A stretch of 64,000 nt of DNA from Hyphomicrobiales bacterium (GTDB lineage Bacteria; Pseudomonadota; Alphaproteobacteria; Rhodospirillales; JACKKN01): contig JACKKN010000004.1 in the NCBI GenBank assembly GCA_024236415.1, positions 1 to 64,000 of the forward strand. Direction: 5' to 3'. The notes beneath the pieces were generated by a model that was not told where the DNA came from, made no database searches, and saw only the letters and a program-made list of their open reading frames with translations. Every line of letters begins with the position of its first letter. The first letter of the stretch is position 1. A program made the position numbers and the translations under genes. Below are positions 19,886 to 32,700 of this stretch, one piece after another.

Positions 19886-21101
19886 TGATGGAGATATAGC
19901 CGTGGGTCAGGTCGCAGGTCCAGACCACGGCGCGGCCGCCGCCCACGCCCACGTCCACGGCGATGTCGATCTCGCGGCCCTTCATGTGCGCCGCCACCGG
20001 GCCCTCGTCGTAGCCCGTCACGGCGCTGCCCATCTCGGCCACCGCGTGGCCGCCCATGGCGATGGTCAGGCGGTCGCGGTCGGCGCGCTGTCCGGCCTTG
20101 CCCACGGCCATGACGATGCGGCCCCAGTTGGCGTCCTCGCCGGCGATGGCGGTCTTGACCAGGGGCGAGTTGGCGATGGCTAGGCCGATGCGCCGTGCCG
20201 CCTCGTCGTGCTCGGCGCCGGTGACGGTGATGGTCACGAACTTGCTGGCGCCCTCGCCGTCGCGCACGATCTGCTGCGCCAGGTCGGTCATCAGGTCCTG
20301 CAGCGCCGCCCTGAACGCGGCCAGGGCCGGGTCGCCGGCGTCGGTGACGGCGCCGTTGCCGGCGCGGCCGGTGGCGAACAGCATCACCGAGTCGCTGGTC
20401 GAGGTGTCGCCGTCCACGGTGATGCAGTTGAACGAGCGGTCGGCCGCCGGGGCCAGCAGGTCCTGCAGCACCGCCGCCGGCAGGGCGGCGTCGGTGAACA
20501 GGAAGGCCAGCATGGTGGCCATGTCAGGCGCGATCATGCCCGAGCCCTTGGCGATGCCGTTGATGGTCACCGTGGTGCCGGCGATCTCGACGCTACGGGT
20601 GGCGCCCTTAGCGAAGGTGTCGGTGGTCATGATGGCGGCGGCGGCGGCGGCCCAGGCGTCGGCGTCCAGGCCCGCGTGCAGGTCGCCCAGCACGGCGGTG
20701 ATGCGCTCGGCCGGCAGGGGCTCGCCGATGACCCCGGTGGAGGCGGTGAAGACGGCGTCCGCAGGGCAGTCCAGCAGGGCGGCGGTGGCGGCGACGCAGG
20801 TTTCCACCGCGGCGTCGCCGGCGCGGCCGGTGAAGGCGTTGGCGTTGCCCGAGTTGACCACCAGCCCGCGCGCAATGCCGCCGCCGTCGGCCAGGGCGGC
20901 GCGGCAGCGCAGCACCGGGGCCGAGGCCGTCAGCGAGCGGGTGAAGACGCCGGCCGCCGTGGTGCCCGGCGCCATCTCGGCCAGCAGCACGTCGACCCGG
21001 TTGCGGTACTTGACCCCGGCCGCGGCGGCGGCCAGGCGAACCCCGTCGATGGCCGGCATGTCGGGAAACCCGGCCGGCGCCAGTGGTGAAACCTCGGTCA
21101 T
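19866..21101 (-). CDS. argJ: Bifunctional ornithine acetyltransferase/N-acetylglutamate synthase
   Basis: This 411-residue enzyme recycles acetyl from N-acetylornithine to glutamate and may also make N-acetylglutamate from acetyl-CoA, closing the cyclic arginine pathway. ArgJ is made as a precursor that self-cleaves between Ala and Thr. The conserved site is visible in GSGMIAPDMATMLAFLFTD near residue 190. VVNSGNANAFTG and the C-terminal FVTITVTGAE and GEDANWGRI are also typical. The start ATG at 21101 follows GAAGGG. Upstream is the parvulin gene on the same strand; downstream is the GNAT-Nudix gene. Confidence 0.95.
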   Translation of the reverse strand: MTEVSPLAPAGFPDMPAIDGVRLAAAAAGVKYRNRVDVLLAEMAPGTTAAGVFTRSLTASAPVLRCRAALADGGGIARGLVVNSGNANAFTGRAGDAAVETCVAATAALLDCPADAVFTASTGVIGEPLPAERITAVLGDLHAGLDADAWAAAAAAIMTTDTFAKGATRSVEIAGTTVTINGIAKGSGMIAPDMATMLAFLFTDAALPAAVLQDLLAPAADRSFNCITVDGDTSTSDSVMLFATGRAGNGAVTDAGDPALAAFRAALQDLMTDLAQQIVRDGEGASKFVTITVTGAEHDEAARRIGLAIANSPLVKTAIAGEDANWGRIVMAVGKAGQRADRDRLTIAMGGHAVAEMGSAVTGYDEGPVAAHMKGREIDIAVDVGVGGGRAVVWTCDLTHGYISINADYRS

Positions 21102-21155
21102 GGACCCTTCCCCCTCGCCATCTCCCGCGCCCGGGTTCCCGGCCCGGGCGGCGGC

Positions 21156-22160
21156 CTAATCCTTCTTGGTCTCGGCCTTGTCGCCGGCCTTGTCGTCGGC
21201 CTTGTCGCCGCCGGTGGCCTCGGCCTTGGGCTCGGGCTTGGAGCCGTCCAGGTTGAACTTCTCCACCTTGGCGTCGGCGCGCAGGCCCTTGACCAGGTCG
21301 GCGCGGGCCTTGGTCGCCAGGTCGCGCTGGATCTGCTCCTCGACCTCCTCGAACTTGGGCGGCGCCAGGTCGCGCTTGTCCTCGACCTTGATCACGTGCC
21401 AGCCGAACTGGGTCTTCACCGGCGCCTTGGAATAGGCGCCCTTGTCCATGGCAAAGGCGGCGTCGGCGAACTCGGGCACCATGTCGCCCTGGCCGAAGTA
21501 GCCCAGGTCGCCGCCCTTGGCGGCCGACGGGCCGATGGACTTTTCCTTGGCCAGCTTCTCGAAGTCGGCGCCCTTGTCCAACTCGGCGATCAGGGCCTTG
21601 GCGTCCTCCTCCTTCTCGACCAGGATGTGCCGCGCCTGGACCTCCTGCTTGCCCTTGGACTCGGCGACGATCTCCTGGTAGCGGGCCTGCTGGGCCGCGT
21701 CGCTGACCTTTTCTTCCAAATAGCGCGACAGGTAGATCTGCTCCATGAGCTGGCGCTCGACCCGGGCCAGGGTCTCCTGGTACAGGGGGTCCTTGTCGGT
21801 GCCGGCGGTGCGGGCGGCGTTGGCGATCAGGCGCGAGTCGATGACCGCGTCCAGCAGCACCGGGAACAGGGCCGGCAGGGGAAGCTGCTGGTACTGCTGC
21901 GGCAGGCGCGCCCGCGCCGCGTTGACCTCGGACGCCTTGATCTCGGCGCCGTTGACCACGGCCACCACCGGGTCGGCGGGGGCGGCCTGCTCGGCCTTGG
22001 CGTCACCGTCCTTCGACTCCGCGGCCTTCGCGTCCGCCGCCTTCGCCTCGGGGGCCTTGTCCTCGGCCGCCCAGGCCGGCAGGGGCGCCGCCAGGGGGGA
22101 CAGGGCCAGGGCCGCCGCCAGGGCGCCGGCGGCCGTCAGTGAAATGCCGGAAATACGCAT
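21156..22160 (-). CDS. Periplasmic parvulin-type peptidyl-prolyl isomerase (PpiC/PrsA-like)
   Basis: The 334-residue protein has a signal peptide (about 1-31), an Ala/Lys/Glu-rich linker, a SurA/PrsA-like helical region (about 65-165, including MEQIYLSRYLEEKV) and a parvulin domain (about 170-270). The domain shows VQARHILVEKEEDAKAL, GGDLGYFGQGDMVPEF and TQFGWHVIKV. The C-terminus is a low-complexity Lys/Asp/Ala tail. It folds or escorts exported proteins in the periplasm. Its position beside argJ and divergent from secA recurs in alphaproteobacteria. The ribosome site GGATGAGG precedes the ATG at 22160. Confidence 0.9.
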   Translation of the reverse strand: MRISGISLTAAGALAAALALSPLAAPLPAWAAEDKAPEAKAADAKAAESKDGDAKAEQAAPADPVVAVVNGAEIKASEVNAARARLPQQYQQLPLPALFPVLLDAVIDSRLIANAARTAGTDKDPLYQETLARVERQLMEQIYLSRYLEEKVSDAAQQARYQEIVAESKGKQEVQARHILVEKEEDAKALIAELDKGADFEKLAKEKSIGPSAAKGGDLGYFGQGDMVPEFADAAFAMDKGAYSKAPVKTQFGWHVIKVEDKRDLAPPKFEEVEEQIQRDLATKARADLVKGLRADAKVEKFNLDGSKPEPKAEATGGDKADDKAGDKAETKKD

Positions 22161-22368
22161 CGCGCCTCATCCTTCTCGTCTTCGATTGCTGGCGGTCCTG
22201 GGTGCGGTTGCCCCGGCCCCCGCGCGGGAACCAGCGGTATCGCACATTCGACCGCGAATTGCCATGGCTTATCAGTGCCGCCGCCGCGCCGTCACCGAGA
22301 CGTGAAGCCGGTGCCGGCGGCGGCGGCCCGGCCCCGGGTATGGCGCAGGATCGTGGCTGAATTCAGGC

Positions 22369-22405
22369 AAAAAAAATCCGCCCCGGCGAAGCGTCCCTCC
22401 GCCGG
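22369..22405 (-). terminator. Weak candidate terminator
   Basis: On the minus strand CCGGCG (22405-22400) can pair with CGCCGG (22388-22383) across an 11-base loop. A run of eight T (22376-22369) follows six bases later. It sits 34 bases beyond the stop of the hypothetical gene ending at 22439. The stem is short and the T-run offset. Confidence 0.4.
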
Positions 22406-22438
22406 CCGGTGTCGCCGGGCCACGCCCGGTTCGCGATG

Positions 22439-23026
22439 TCAGACCGCCACGTCGACCAAGCGGTCCTGGCTCCCTTCCGGGGTCGCCGAACCACCGCCCG
22501 TTCCGTAGAACAGGGTCAGGGACTCGGAAACCTGGGCCGTCAAATGGGTCAGCGACAGCGAAACCTCGTGCCCTCGCAGGCTGAGGTTCACCTCGATGTA
22601 GTCGATGGTGAAGGACACCTCGCGCGTCGCCAGCAGCCCCTGGGGCGGGGTGTAGGCGGCGTTCAGTTCGTCCTTCAGGCGGCGGCCGATGGCCAGGCCG
22701 ACGCCTTCGGCCTGCTCCGGCAACAGGCCCAGGGCACGGAGACTCTTCTTGATCTCCTCCATGGACTGCTGCAGGAACTCGGCCGTCGCCTTGGCCGCGG
22801 CGGCGCCGCGTTCCAGGTCGCTCAGGACCTTGGCCGTCTGCGCGGCCTTGCCCAATGCGGCGCCGATTGCACCACGATCCGACAGGTCAAGCTCGACCGC
22901 GGGCGACGAGTTGCCGTCCGTCGACTTTCCTTTGGCGCTTTCCCGGGGAAGGGTGGGCGATGTGTTGCCCCGAGTCGCCGCCGTCCCGCCAACGGGCAGG
23001 CCGACGCGCGGAACAAGATCGTCCAT
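22439..23026 (-). CDS. Hypothetical protein, possibly sigma-54 controlled
   Basis: The product has 195 residues and I do not recognise the family. The ATG at 23026 follows a textbook ribosome site, AAGGAGGT. The first 55 residues are low-complexity (Gly, Ser, Thr, Pro). Then comes a helical part (about 55-115, LSDLERGAAAAKATAEFLQQ) and a beta-rich part (about 130-190) with VSFTIDYIEVNLSL and alternating hydrophobic residues. No signal peptide or membrane helix is visible. About 30 bases upstream lies a palindrome that fits sigma-54 promoters in either direction. This could indicate control with motility or other RpoN functions, but that is speculative. Confidence 0.75.
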   Translation of the reverse strand: MDDLVPRVGLPVGGTAATRGNTSPTLPRESAKGKSTDGNSSPAVELDLSDRGAIGAALGKAAQTAKVLSDLERGAAAAKATAEFLQQSMEEIKKSLRALGLLPEQAEGVGLAIGRRLKDELNAAYTPPQGLLATREVSFTIDYIEVNLSLRGHEVSLSLTHLTAQVSESLTLFYGTGGGSATPEGSQDRLVDVAV

Positions 23027-23057
23027 GTTCCTACCTCCTTCTGAGGCCATTACGAAC

Positions 23058-23080
23058 GTGTGGCACTTTTCTTGCCACAC
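23058..23080. promoter_or_regulatory. Palindromic sigma-54 (-24/-12) promoter-like element
   Basis: TGGCAC (23061-23066), five bases, then TTGC (23072-23075) matches the RpoN consensus TGGCAC-N5-TTGC completely on the plus strand, with GG and GC exactly 10 bases apart. Because the site is a perfect 8-bp inverted repeat (GTGTGGCA / TGCCACAC), the minus strand reads TGGCAA-N5-GTGC, also with GG-N10-GC. In that direction the start site would lie about 27 bases before the ATG at 23026. The plus direction points at secA, about 200 bases away. Confidence 0.55.
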
Positions 23081-23288
23081 CACTTGGCATCATAGAACAA
23101 ATACGGTCCACGGGGAAGGGTCTTATTGAACGGGACTTGAACGGGCCGCGGCGGCGACCGCGGCGGTACCCGGGCCGGCCGGGGTGGCGGTCATTGACAG
23201 ACCGGCCCGCCCGCTCTATCTCTTGCCGCGGTGGGGGAACCCGGTCCGGTTTCGCGCCTTTCTGACGCCATTTTCTCGAGGTCCGCGC

Positions 23289-26021
<2,733 letters not shown>

Positions 26022-26089
26022 TCCGCTGCCGCCGGCGGCCCCGTTCGTGCTATCATAGGGGCGGTCCCTGACAGCCGCGGGGCACCGCC

Positions 26090-28282
26090 ATGTCCCCGAT
26101 TGCGATACCGACCGCCGCCAGGGCCGCCCTGGCGGCCGCCGTCCTGCTGTTCGCCGCCGCCGCGGCGCCGGACGGGCCTGTCCGCGCCGACCCGGCGCCG
26201 GCGGCGCAGCCGTCGCGGGCCGAGATCCTCAAGCGCATCGAAAACCTGAACCGCCGCGCCAAGGCCTGCGACCCCGGCTCGCCCTGCCAGGCGCGGGTCA
26301 GGCAGGCCCTCGACCAGGCCAACCGCCAGCTCGGCGACCTGGACGCCGGCGCCGGGGCCGGGGCGGCCCCGCCCCAGGTGCCGCCGAAAGCCTCGACCGG
26401 AGCCGCCCCCAAGCCCGCCCCGCCGCCCGCGGCGACCCTGCCCACGGCCCAGGCCATGGAGAACGCCCAGAAGGCCCAGGAGGCGGCGCGGCGCAACCTG
26501 GCCGGCCGCGAGGACGACCCCTGCTATCCGGTGCTGCTGGAAAACGAGACCGGCCGCCTGTTCACGGGCTACGCGACGCCGTGGGTCGTCTGCACCCCGG
26601 TGCGGTTCGACCTGACCTGGGACATGGACGACACGCGCAGCCGCCATTCCCCGTTCCCCACCGACGCCGCCCGCTACCGCCTGCACGAGACCTATCCGGG
26701 CCATGTCAAGGTGGTCTACGACCAGGACCGGCGGAGCCTGGTGCGGCAGTTGAACGTGGTCGGCCCCACCGGCGCGGCGGCGGGCCGGCAGGCGACCCTG
26801 GAGTCCATGGCCGCCCTGTACCTGGCCGAGTTCCCGCCCGGGCCGGTGCGCCTGCCGGACGTGTCGGGGGCCCACAGTGCCGACCCGAACCAGGTCTCGC
26901 GCACGGTGGTCACCATGATGACGGCCATGCTCGGCGGCGGCGGCCCGCGCTACGCCACCGTGCAGACCGGCCGCACCGACGCCTTCCAGGTGGACCCGGG
27001 CACCAGCCGCTTCCACTTCCAGGCCAGCTCGGACTACGGCCCGCAGAACCGCTTCCTGTACCAGGAGCTGACCGTCAACCCGGCCCGCATCACGGCCGAG
27101 GACGGACGCCTGGTGTTGCCGCCGGGGCGCCTGGCCGACCATGACGTGCCGTTCCACGAATGGGCCACGGGCGCGCTGTGGGACCAGGGCGGCAAGCTGA
27201 TGACCGTGGCCGAGGTTATGGCGGCGCTGGACCGCGGCGTCCTGGAAAAGACCTTCCCGGTGCGCTACCGCATGGACGTGGCGCCCCTGTCCATGGTCAT
27301 CGACAGCCGCGGTACCCTGACCCTGCGCATCTCGCTGGGGCCGCCGTCGGACCTGGTGGTGACCCCGGACAAGGGCCTGGCCGCCGCGGGTTCGACCCTG
27401 GACGCCAAGATCACCCCGGCGGGCAGGGACTACCGCCTGGCCAACCGGGGCAAGGTGCCGCTGCGGTTCTCGGTCAAGCCCGACCGGCCCTGGGTCACGG
27501 CCCGGCCGGACCGGGGCGAGATTGCCGCCGGCCAGGCGGTGACGGTGCGGATCGCCTTCGACGCCGCCCGGGCCGGCAAGCTGAAGCAGGGCCTGCACAA
27601 GGCCACGGTGGCGTTCCGCAACACCAGCTCGGGCCGGGGCGACACCAGCCGCCCGGTGACCCTGGACAAGGCGCCCGAGCAGCGGTGGCGGGTGGCCCTG
27701 ACCGGCCGCCGCTACGTCAAGCACCGCGAGGTCAAGCCGGTCAAGGACCCGGGCGCCGGCCGGGGGCAGTTGCTGGAGTATTTCCACGGCATCGAGTTCA
27801 CCTATGCCCTGACCGCCGAGTTCACCCTGCGCAAGCGCGACAAGGCCTGGGTCTACCGGACCGGCACCATCACCGCCGCCACCGTCGACGTGTCCTACCA
27901 CCAGCAGCCCGAAATCTATGCCGTGGACCGCACCCGCTGCACCACCTGCGGCACCGTCACCCGGCTCAAGGGCACCGCCCTGGGCGGGCTGGTCCAGGAC
28001 AACGGGTCGGTGATCCTGCACTGGCCGAACCGCACCCCCGCCGCCCAGGTCCACACCCGCCTGCGGCTGCAATGCACGCCCGGGGAAGGCTACGACACCT
28101 GCCAGCGCCAGCGCCGCGATGGCGCCACCTACTCGATCGCCGACGACGACTTCCTGCAACGGGCCGGCGGCCATGTCCTGCCCCTGCGCGACGGCCCCTT
28201 CCACCCCGCCTTCAAGGGCCGGCCCACCGCCACCGGCGAGCTGCTGATCGACCACCGCTACGTGCTGAAGCGCCTCAAGTAG
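26090..28282 (+). CDS. Large secreted protein of unknown function with an Ig-like (BACON-type) domain
   Basis: The 730-residue protein has an N-terminal signal sequence (about 1-33), a short helical segment rich in Arg and Gln (about 42-80), and a Pro/Ala linker (about 80-120). A large body of unrecognised fold follows. Around residues 445-525, the run LANRGKVPLRFSV, RPWVTARPDRGEI and AGQAVTVRIAFD resembles the Ig-like BACON/abnormal-spindle type repeat that binds carbohydrate or protein. Cys pairs at about 618-621 (CTTC) and near 666 suggest disulfides. The genes on both sides are unrelated (secA, RND adaptor), so context does not help. Confidence 0.72.
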   Translation: MSPIAIPTAARAALAAAVLLFAAAAAPDGPVRADPAPAAQPSRAEILKRIENLNRRAKACDPGSPCQARVRQALDQANRQLGDLDAGAGAGAAPPQVPPKASTGAAPKPAPPPAATLPTAQAMENAQKAQEAARRNLAGREDDPCYPVLLENETGRLFTGYATPWVVCTPVRFDLTWDMDDTRSRHSPFPTDAARYRLHETYPGHVKVVYDQDRRSLVRQLNVVGPTGAAAGRQATLESMAALYLAEFPPGPVRLPDVSGAHSADPNQVSRTVVTMMTAMLGGGGPRYATVQTGRTDAFQVDPGTSRFHFQASSDYGPQNRFLYQELTVNPARITAEDGRLVLPPGRLADHDVPFHEWATGALWDQGGKLMTVAEVMAALDRGVLEKTFPVRYRMDVAPLSMVIDSRGTLTLRISLGPPSDLVVTPDKGLAAAGSTLDAKITPAGRDYRLANRGKVPLRFSVKPDRPWVTARPDRGEIAAGQAVTVRIAFDAARAGKLKQGLHKATVAFRNTSSGRGDTSRPVTLDKAPEQRWRVALTGRRYVKHREVKPVKDPGAGRGQLLEYFHGIEFTYALTAEFTLRKRDKAWVYRTGTITAATVDVSYHQQPEIYAVDRTRCTTCGTVTRLKGTALGGLVQDNGSVILHWPNRTPAAQVHTRLRLQCTPGEGYDTCQRQRRDGATYSIADDDFLQRAGGHVLPLRDGPFHPAFKGRPTATGELLIDHRYVLKRLK

Positions 28283-28413
28283 GCACCGGCCCGGGCTGCC
28301 CCTGGGCGACACCGGCCTGGTGGCGGTGCGGCGGTAGCCCCTTCCCGGCGCCGGCAATCGAGGGTAGAAGGGGCGGGATCGCAAGTCCCGTTGGCTCGGC
28401 CCAGGAGATCGCC

Positions 28414-29787
28414 ATGGCGGACCGACCCTTCCCCCTGTGGAAGAAGCTGCTGTTCATTCCCGCCGTGCTGATCGGCGCCGGGGTCCTGTATTACGCCGTC
28501 CAGCACCGCGACCCGCCCAAGCACAAGCCGCCCCAGGAAAACAAGGTGGCGGCGCGGGTGATCGCCGCCCCGGCGGTGCCGGTGGTGCCCCGGGCCCTGG
28601 CCTACGGCACCGCCCAGCCCGACGCCGTGTGGCAGGCGGTGGCCGAGGTGGGCGGCAAGGTGGTCGAGATCCACCCGGACTTGAAGAAGGGCGCCATCCT
28701 GCCCAGGGGCACGGTGCTGCTGGCCATCGACCAGACCGACTACCGCCTGGCCGTGGCCCGCCTAGAGGCGACCGTGCGCGACACCCAGGCCAAGCTGGCC
28801 GAGCTTGACGTGCGCGAGCAGAATACCCGCGCCGCCTTGCAGATCGAGGACCGGTCCCTGGCGCTGAGCCGCAAGGACCTGGAGCGCAAGCAGACCCTGG
28901 CCCGGCAGAAGAACGTGTCCCAGGCCGCCGTCGACCAGGAGGAGCGCAACGTGCTGGCGCGCCAGCAGAGCGTGCAGACCCAGCGCAACGCCCTGAACCT
29001 GATCCCCGCCGAGCGCGAGTCCCTGAACGCCCAGCTTGCCGTCAACGAGGCCCAGTTGCAGGCGGCGCGCCTGGACCTGGAGCGCACCCGCATCACCGCC
29101 CCCTTCGACGGCCGGGTGGCCCAGGTCAACGTCGAGCGGGCCCAGTACGCCAGCGCCGGCCAGGTGCTGGCGGTGCTGGACAGCATCGCCGCCGCCGAGG
29201 TCACGGCCCAGCTTCCGATCCAGCAGCTCATGACCCTGGTGGCGACCCGCGACGTGGGGCAGATCCAGCCCGAGACGGTGATGCAGCGCATCCGCGACAT
29301 CCTGGGCCTGGAGCCGGTGGTGCGCCTGCAGGCCGGCGACGTGCGGGTGGAATGGCCGGCCCGCCTGGCCCGCATCAACGACACCATCGACCCCGAGACC
29401 CGCACCGTGGGCGTGATCGTCGCCGTCGACGACCCCTACCGCCGGGCCCAGCCGGGGCAGCGGCCGCCCCTGGCCAAGAACATGTACGTCGAGGTCGAGC
29501 TGCGCGGCAAGCCAAAGGGCGAATCCGTGGTGGTGCCGCGCGCCGCCGTGCGTGACGGCGCCGTCTTCGTGCTGGACGGCGACAACCGCCTGCACCGCCG
29601 CCCGGTCCAGGTGGCGTTCCGCCAGACCGACTTCGTGGTCCTGGGCGGCGGCGTCACCGCCGGCGAGCGGGTGGTGGTGTCGGACCTGGTGCCGGCCATC
29701 GACGGCATGCTGATCGAGCCGGTCAACGACGAGGAGGCCCGCGCCGCCCTGGTCGCCGCCGCCACCGGCCAGGGCCAGGTGCGATGA
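28414..29787 (+). CDS. RND efflux system, periplasmic adaptor (membrane fusion) subunit
   Basis: The 457-residue membrane fusion protein has an N-terminal anchor (about residues 12-28), a lipoyl half-motif around VWQAVAEVGGKVVEIHPDL, a long helical hairpin (about 110-215; VRDTQAKLAELDVREQN), the second lipoyl half RITAPFDGRVAQVNVE, and beta-barrel and membrane-proximal domains. It bridges the inner-membrane RND pump to an outer-membrane channel. The ATG at 28414 follows AGGAGA. It overlaps the pump gene by four bases (ATGA). No TolC-type gene is adjacent. Confidence 0.92.
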   Translation: MADRPFPLWKKLLFIPAVLIGAGVLYYAVQHRDPPKHKPPQENKVAARVIAAPAVPVVPRALAYGTAQPDAVWQAVAEVGGKVVEIHPDLKKGAILPRGTVLLAIDQTDYRLAVARLEATVRDTQAKLAELDVREQNTRAALQIEDRSLALSRKDLERKQTLARQKNVSQAAVDQEERNVLARQQSVQTQRNALNLIPAERESLNAQLAVNEAQLQAARLDLERTRITAPFDGRVAQVNVERAQYASAGQVLAVLDSIAAAEVTAQLPIQQLMTLVATRDVGQIQPETVMQRIRDILGLEPVVRLQAGDVRVEWPARLARINDTIDPETRTVGVIVAVDDPYRRAQPGQRPPLAKNMYVEVELRGKPKGESVVVPRAAVRDGAVFVLDGDNRLHRRPVQVAFRQTDFVVLGGGVTAGERVVVSDLVPAIDGMLIEPVNDEEARAALVAAATGQGQVR

Positions 29788-32700
29788 TCCGCTTCTTCGC
29801 CGGCCACCCCACCGCCGGGAACCTGCTGATGGTGGGCTTCCTGGCCCTGGGCGTGATCGCCGCCACCAGCGTCAAGCGCGAGACCTTCCCCGACATTCCG
29901 TCGCGCGAGGTGCAGGTCACGGTGCCGTTCCCCGGGGCCACGGCCGAGGAGGTGGAATCGGGCATCTGCCGGCGCATCGAGGACGCCGTGGACGGCGTCG
30001 ACGGCCTGGACGAGAAACGCTGCGAGGCCCGCGAGGGCCTGGCCCAGGCGACGCTGGAGATGCGCGAGGGCGGCGACATCGACCGCTTCCTGGACGACGT
30101 GAAGTCCGAGATCGACGCCATCGACACCTTTCCCGACGACGCCGAGCAGCCGGTGGTCAAGCAGCTCGGCCGGGTCGACTTCGTGGCCACCATCGCCGTG
30201 GCCGGGCCCATGGCGGCGCCGGACCTGAAGGCCTATGCCGAATCCCTCAAGGACCGCATGCTGCAGATCCCCGGCGTGTCGCAGGTCGAGGTGCAGGGCT
30301 TCTCCGAGCACCAGATCCGCATCGAGGTGCCGGCCACCACCCTGCGCCAGCTGGGCCTCAGCGTCGACCAGCTGGCCGACGTGGTGGCGCGCCAAAGCAT
30401 CGACATGCCGTCGGGCTCGGTGGAGACGCGCGACAGCACGGTGCTGATCCGCTTCGCCGACGAGCGGCGCACGCCGCGCGCCCTGGCCGACCTGGTGGTG
30501 GTGGGCGGCGGCGCCGGCGGCGAGATCCGCCTGGGCGACATCGCCACCATCGAGGACCGCTTCGAGCTGGCCGAGGAGAAGGTCCTGTTCAACGGCCAGC
30601 GCGCCGCCTACCTGGTGGTCAACAAGAGCAAGTCCGACGACACCCTGGACGTGGTCGACGCCCTGAAGGCCTTCGTCGCCGCCGAGAAGGCGGTGGCGCC
30701 GCCGACCGTGTCCCTGACCGTGACCCAGGACATCTCGTCGATCGTGCGCGACCGCCTGAACATGCTGATCCGCAACGGCGGCCAGGGGCTGCTGCTGGTG
30801 TTCCTGACCATGTGGGTGTTTTTCAGTCTGCGGTTCTCGTTCTGGGTCGCCATGGGGCTGCCGGTATCGTTCATGGGCACCATCGCCGGCATGGCGGTGA
30901 TCGGATACTCGTTCGACATGATCACCCTGGTCGCCCTGCTGATCGCCATCGGCCTGTTGATGGACGACGCCATCGTGCTGTCCGAGAACATCGCCCGCCA
31001 CTTCGCCATGGGCAAGCTGCCCCTGCAGGCGGCCATCGACGGCGCCGCCGAGGTGGGGCCGGGCGTGTTCTCGTCGTTCCTGACCACGGTCGCCATCTTC
31101 GGCGGGCTCGCCTTCCTGACCGGCAACATGGGCCACGTGCTGAAGGTCATGCCGGTGATCCTGATCCTGACCCTCGCGGTCAGCCTGGTCGAGGCGTTCC
31201 TGATCCTGCCGCACCACCTGAAGGGGTCGCTGGGCCACCTGCACAAGCCGCCGGCGGGGTGGATCGGCAAGACCCGTGCCCGCATCAACGGCGCCATCGA
31301 GTGGCTGCGCGAGGGCCTGGCCGGCCGCCTGGTGGACGCCGCCGTGCGCCAGCGCTACCTGTTCGTGGGGCTGGTGATCAGCCTGTTCCTGGTCTCGGTG
31401 GCCATGGTGGCCGGCGGCATCCTCAAGTTCCGCGCCTTCCCCGACCTGGAGGGCGACGTGGTCGAGGCCCGCCTGCTGCTGCCCCAGGGCACGCCGCTGG
31501 CGCGCACCGAGATGCTGGCCGGGCGCCTGGTGGCGGCCATGGGCGAGATCGACGCCGAGCTGACCCCGCGCCAGCCCGGCGGCCAGCACCTGGTGCGCAA
31601 CATCGGCGTGCAGTTCAGCAAGAACGCCGACGCCTACGAGACCGGGCCGCACCTGGCCACCGTGGCCGTGGACCTGCTCAGCGCCGAGGTGCGCGACGCC
31701 CGCATGGACGAGGTCATCGCCCTGTGGCGGCAGAAGATGGGCGCCCTGCCCGACGTGATCTCGCTGAAGTTCACGGAAAGCGTCATCGGCCCCGCCGGCC
31801 GGGCCATCGACGTGCGCCTGCGCGGCGCCGACCTGGACGAGCTGAAGGCCGCCTCGCTGACCCTGCAGTCCTGGTTCAACGGCTACGTCGGGGTCAACGA
31901 CCTGATCGACGACCTGCGCCCGGGCAAGCCCGAGATCCGGGTCCACCTGCGCCCCGGAGCCACCGCCCTGGGCCTGACCGCCGCCGGCATCGCGGCGCAG
32001 CTGCGCTCGGCCTTCTACGGCAAGACGGCCATGGAGGTGCAGGTCGGGCCCGAATCCTACGAGATCAACATCCGCCTGGCCGAGGCCGACCGCGACACCC
32101 TGGCCGACCTGGACTACTTCACCGTCACCGCCGCCAACGGCCGCCAGGTGCCGCTGGACACCGTGGCGGTGCTGGAGCTGGGGCGCGGCTACGCCCGCAT
32201 CAACCGCATCGACGGCCTGCGCACCGTGACCCTGCAGGGCGACGTGGACACCACCCGGGCCAACACCGCCGAGATCCTGCGCGACGTGCAGCGCCGCGTG
32301 CCCGAGCTGAACGCCATGTACCCTGGCGTCCACGTGGACTTCAGCGGCGAGGCCGAGGAGACGGCCAAGACGTCGGGCTCCATGATGCGCAACTTCGTCA
32401 TCGGCCTGTTTGCCGTGTTCCTGATCCTCAGCTTCCAGTTCCGCAGCTACATCGAGCCGATCCTGGTCATGGTGGCCATTCCGCTGGGCCTGATCGGCGC
32501 CGTGTGGGGCCACCTGCTGACCGGCCTCGACCTCTCCATGCCCTCCATGCTGGGGTTGGCGTCGCTGGCGGGGGTGGTGGTCAACAACTCGATCCTGCTG
32601 GTGAACTTCGTCAAGATCGAGATGGCCGAGGGCCGCGACATCGTCGAGGCGGCCGGCCACGCCAGCCGCCAGCGCTTCCGCGCCATCCTGCTGACCACCC

